Below are positions 60,707 through 64,000 of a stretch of DNA of 64,000 nt, in pieces; the stretch's first letter is position 1, and each line of letters begins with the position of its first letter. Origin of the DNA: Apis mellifera. Lineage: Eukaryota > Arthropoda > Insecta > Hymenoptera > Apidae. The stretch lies in assembly GCF_003254395.2 (NCBI RefSeq), contig NC_037645.1, positions 10,911,229 through 10,975,228 on the forward strand, in the 5' to 3' direction. Under the pieces are notes generated by a model. It was not told where the DNA came from, made no database searches, and saw nothing but the letters and a program-made list of their open reading frames with translations. The position numbers and the translations under genes are program-made.

Positions 60707-61385
60707 CAGAAGAAGAAAATACAAATGTTCTAAAAATAGAAAAGTATTGTAATATAAAATAGATTAAATAGAGGCTGTAATTGTAATATTTAATAATATA
60801 GAAAAATAGATATTCAAATTTTTTAATTCTATTAATCTAACTCTTATTTCGATATTATTTTCTTTGTTGATTTAATTTGTCGAAGAAAATATAAATGTTT
60901 TAAAAATAGAAAAGTATTAAAATAAATTAAATAGAGGTTTGTAATATTTAATAATATAGAGAAATAGAAATATTGATTCAAAATTTTTTAATTCTATTAA
61001 TCTAACTCTTATTTCGATATTATTTTCTTTGTTGATTTAATTTGTCGAAGAAAATATAAATGTTTTAAAAATAGAAAAGTATTAAAATAAATTAAATAGA
61101 GGTTTGTAATATTTAATAATATAGAGAAATAGAAATATTGATTCAAAATTTTTTAATTCTATTAATCTAACTCTTATTTCGATATTATTTTCTTTGTTGA
61201 TTTAATTTGTCGAAAAAAATATAAATGTTCTAAAAATAGAAAACTATTGTAATATAAAATAGATTAAATAGAGGCTTGTATATTTAATAATATAAAGAAA
61301 TAGATATTGACTCAAATTTTTTAATTCTATTAATCTAACTCTTATTTCGATATTATTTTCTTTGTTGATTTAATTTGTCGAGAGA
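60707..61385. repeat. dnc: Four-copy minisatellite, 165-bp unit
   Basis: Units begin near 60712, 60880, 61045 and 61210 (tcgaagaaaatataaatgtt), include taatatttaataatatagag, and end ttttctttgttgatttaatt. The second and third units appear identical over the full 165 bases by eye; the first and last differ by indels and substitutions. Confidence 0.93.
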
Positions 61386-61720
61386 AGAGAAATCATTTGA
61401 AGTGTCTTTTTTATAAATAAAATTTCTTTTGTGCGTTACAACAATAAGATCCTCTTGAGACATTATCTATGTACAATACACAAAAAAAAAAGTATATAAA
61501 TAAACACGAACTCGGTATACTTTTATTGTTAATTATCAATTAATTCTCGATAAAGCAGGCTAACAACAACGAGTCATGTGACGAGGAATATTATTTATTT
61601 ACCGATCGTTTTAACTTTTATTCGATTATTAATTGTTAATTAAATATTACGTGACCCGTACGAGACTTTTCTCGTAAACATTTTAAATCACACACGTCGA
61701 TTGATAACGCTTATCGACTA

Positions 61721-61723
<3 letters not shown>

Positions 61724-61751
<28 letters not shown>
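61724..61751. repeat. Poly-T tract, 28 bases
   Basis: An uninterrupted T run between the two right-hand arrays. No adjacent retroposon body is recognisable. Confidence 0.95.
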
Positions 61752-61758
<7 letters not shown>

Positions 61759-61944
61759 TTCCATACTTTCTTTAGATACACGACACGAGCAATTTGAAAA
61801 CGAAGTTTTCTTTGTTAAAAAAAAAGAAAAAAAAAAACTCCTTACTTCGTTTTCTTCTTTCAATTTTTCACAGATTTGAGTGGAATAAATCTTTCACGAG
61901 ATTTAAAAATTGAAGAAAAATTCATTTTACAATTTCCAGCTCGA

Positions 61945-62965
61945 ATCCCAAGATCCAAGTTGAAACAGAATTCTATATCAATTCCTTCAAATTCTCAATT
62001 TTTAATTTAAATTAATCCAAAAAATTCCCTCCAAAATATTCAATTTGAAACATAATTCTAATTAGAGCCAATCCTATCCATCATCACCTCAAAATTCTCA
62101 ATTTCCAATTTAAATTAATCCAAAACATTCAATTTGAAATATAATTCCAATTAGAGTCAATCCTATCCATCATCACCTCAAAATTCTCAATTTAAATTAA
62201 TTCAAAACATTCAATTTGAAACATAATTCCAATTAGAACCAATCCATCATCATCTTAAAATTCTCAATTTCCAATTTAAATTAATCCAAAACATTTAATT
62301 TGAAACATAATTCCAATTAGAGCTAATCCATCATCAGCTCAAAATTCTCAATTTCCAACTTAAATTAATCCAAAACATTCAATTTGAAATATAATTCCAA
62401 TTAGAGCCAATTCTATCCATCATCACTTCAAAATTTTCAATTTCCAATTTAAATTAATCCAAAAAATTCCCTCCAAAACATCCAATTTGAAACATTCGAA
62501 ACAATTCCAATTAGAGCTAATCCATTATCACCTTGTGACTATTCACATATATATATATACATTCCTAAAATTCTTAATTTCAATTTCAATTTAAACTTAA
62601 TTTCAATTTAAACCAATCCAAAAAATTCCCTTTAAAAGATTCAATTTGAAACATAATTCCAATTAGAGCCAATCCATCATCATCTTGTGACTCTTCATAT
62701 ATCCCAAAATTCTCAATTTCCAATTTAACCAATCCAAAAAATTCTCTTCAAAATGTTCAATTTGAAACATAATTCTAATTAGAGCCAATCCTATCCATTA
62801 TCACCTTGTGACTATTCACATATATATATATATACACAATACATTCCTAAAATTCTTAATTTCAATTTAAACCAATCCAAAAAATTCCCTCCAAAATGTC
62901 CAATAATAAATTTGAAATATAATTCATATATTATTATATATATAATAATTAGAATCAATCCTATC
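61945..62965. repeat. dnc: Degenerate tandem array, about 90-125-bp units, about 9 copies
   Basis: Recurring blocks are aattccaattagagccaatc, ctatccatcatcacctcaaa, attctcaatttccaatttaa, attaatccaaaacattcaat and ttgaaacata. Copies to the right of 62520 add a ttgtgactattcacatatat segment. Confidence 0.88.
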
Positions 62966-64000
62966 CACCTCGTAACCATTCATATACATATATATATAAT
63001 TCTCAGAATTTAAGAATCAATTTCTCAAATCAGGCGTCGAGTCGTTCGTTCTTCCGCCATTTCGTAGAAAAATTCTGCACCGCGAATTCACGCGATAACG
63101 TTCGAACAACGCGCACACGTTCGACCAGAGCAGCGCGCGAGATAGTGTTAATCCAACGCGATATGTTATTGTAAACAAAGTAGATAAAGTTGATCGATGA
63201 TATCTGAATATTGAAAAAACAAGAAGATTCAACCGCGTAGCAATATACATATACATATATATATAACCTGAATCGTCTCTGTTTCTTCCATGGAAGGAGA
63301 AGAATTTTCGATCGAAAAAATCGTTTAACCGATTTCGAATCGAGGAGAAGGGTGGAATTTATACTTTAATATAACGCTATACGGTTGCCCCATCGTCCCT
63401 CGAACCAGTTTCCTTCGTTTCTTTCTTTTTTTTTTTCTTTTTTCCTTTTTACTTATTGTAAGCAAATGTGTGACGTCAAGGGGAGGAGGAGGAAGAAGAG
63501 GAGGAGGAGGAGGCACGATCATCGTTATTCATCGTTATTTCTTGTGGGATCGAGAGAAGGGAAGGGAGAGGATTTTGTTCATTTTATTCGTTGCTCCAGG
63601 AATGGCTCCGCTTTGTCTCGGAATTTTCATTGTTCATTATTCGCGCAACATAGTTTCTCAGAGATGTAATTTATAATCCGAATTTCGAAACGGGATGTTA
63701 GATCTGTTGGATAGGCATTTCTCCGAATCCATTGTTTCGTTCGTAAGGCATTAATTATCCACTCTCGTAGAAATGGAAAATATTCGTTCTTCTGCGATCT
63801 CTAAGAGTACGAAAGCAATCGTTGTTTCTGCATATTCTTTGAATTTGCAAGTGAATTTGATTTGATCAAGTGAACGTATCGAGTTAAAAAAAAAAATATT
63901 TAACAATAAAAATTCTTTTATCGGTGGAAAAATATTTTCTTTCTTTGACAGAGTGGATACACTGATTTTTTTGCTTTCGTAGAGAGGAGAAAAATTACAA

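Larger units (their letters stand above)
57263..64000 (-). other. dnc: dnc intron, right-truncated
   Basis: No UCR1 exon and no exon encoding the family's RSVSxMAS block was recognised. It contains (TA)n at 58166-58222, (GA)n at 58887-58911, arrays at 60.7-61.4 and 62.0-63.0 kb, and GC-richer unique patches at 57.8-58.1, 58.9-59.2 and 63.0-63.2 kb. Confidence 0.7.

Noticed and set aside
57263..64000. A UCR1 exon of dnc
   Set aside because: I looked for minus-strand coding of the LETxQTxRSVSxMAS and EELDWCLDQ blocks and found none, so it is presumably right of the window.

Overview
The window is nuclear DNA from an insect, most likely a bee: Hymenoptera, and my best guess is Apis. The support is a dunce-type PDE4 gene whose protein is almost insect-canonical, very AT-rich introns with CpG-containing exons, frequent cgatcg and tcgaa words, long poly-T tracts, many microsatellites, and no recognisable transposon. 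The species is an inference from composition and protein style; no search was run.

Two protein-coding genes lie tail to tail, and neither is complete. (1) On the + strand, five terminal exons (948-1176, 25118-25263, 29759-30025, 34929-35132, 37254-37363) join in frame into about 317 residues of a cysteine-rich, N-glycosylated, C-terminally anchored surface or secreted protein. It resembles the arthropod DUF7042/7043/7044/7045 family. Its 5' exons lie left of the window, and its first visible intron is about 24 kb long. (2) On the - strand, six terminal exons (57262-57169, 54837-54608, 49658-49395, 49158-49059, 48950-48289, 48198-48064) join without a frame break into exactly 494 residues plus stop: UCR2, the whole catalytic domain and the C-terminus of a cAMP-specific phosphodiesterase 4 (dunce, dnc). 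UCR1 and the isoform-specific N-termini lie right of 57262, beyond the last exon I can identify. The two stop codons are 10.7 kb apart; that interval must hold both 3' UTRs and any intergenic DNA.

The remaining sequence is introns, UTRs or intergenic DNA. It is dominated by about a dozen private tandem-repeat families: 1.9-2.3, 6.1-7.4, 7.9-9.1, 10.6-11.2, 17.6-18.8, 22.0-24.1, 27.8-28.9, 35.3-36.6, 50.6-52.1, 54.9-56.3, 60.7-61.4 and 62.0-63.0 kb. To them are added a 700-bp pyrimidine/TA microsatellite block at 25.4-26.1 kb and many simple repeats. I see no tRNA, rRNA, CRISPR array or mobile-element gene.

The items most worth a second look are: a decayed copy of the end of the 34.9-kb exon lying in the next intron; a two-module minisatellite with a higher-order period near 145 bp; repeat arrays carrying a 16-bp palindrome or CACGTG boxes; several strong hairpins between the two genes and in a dnc intron; and a recurring ATGGCGG word scattered through the window. 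The two genes show no sign of working together apart from their convergent layout.
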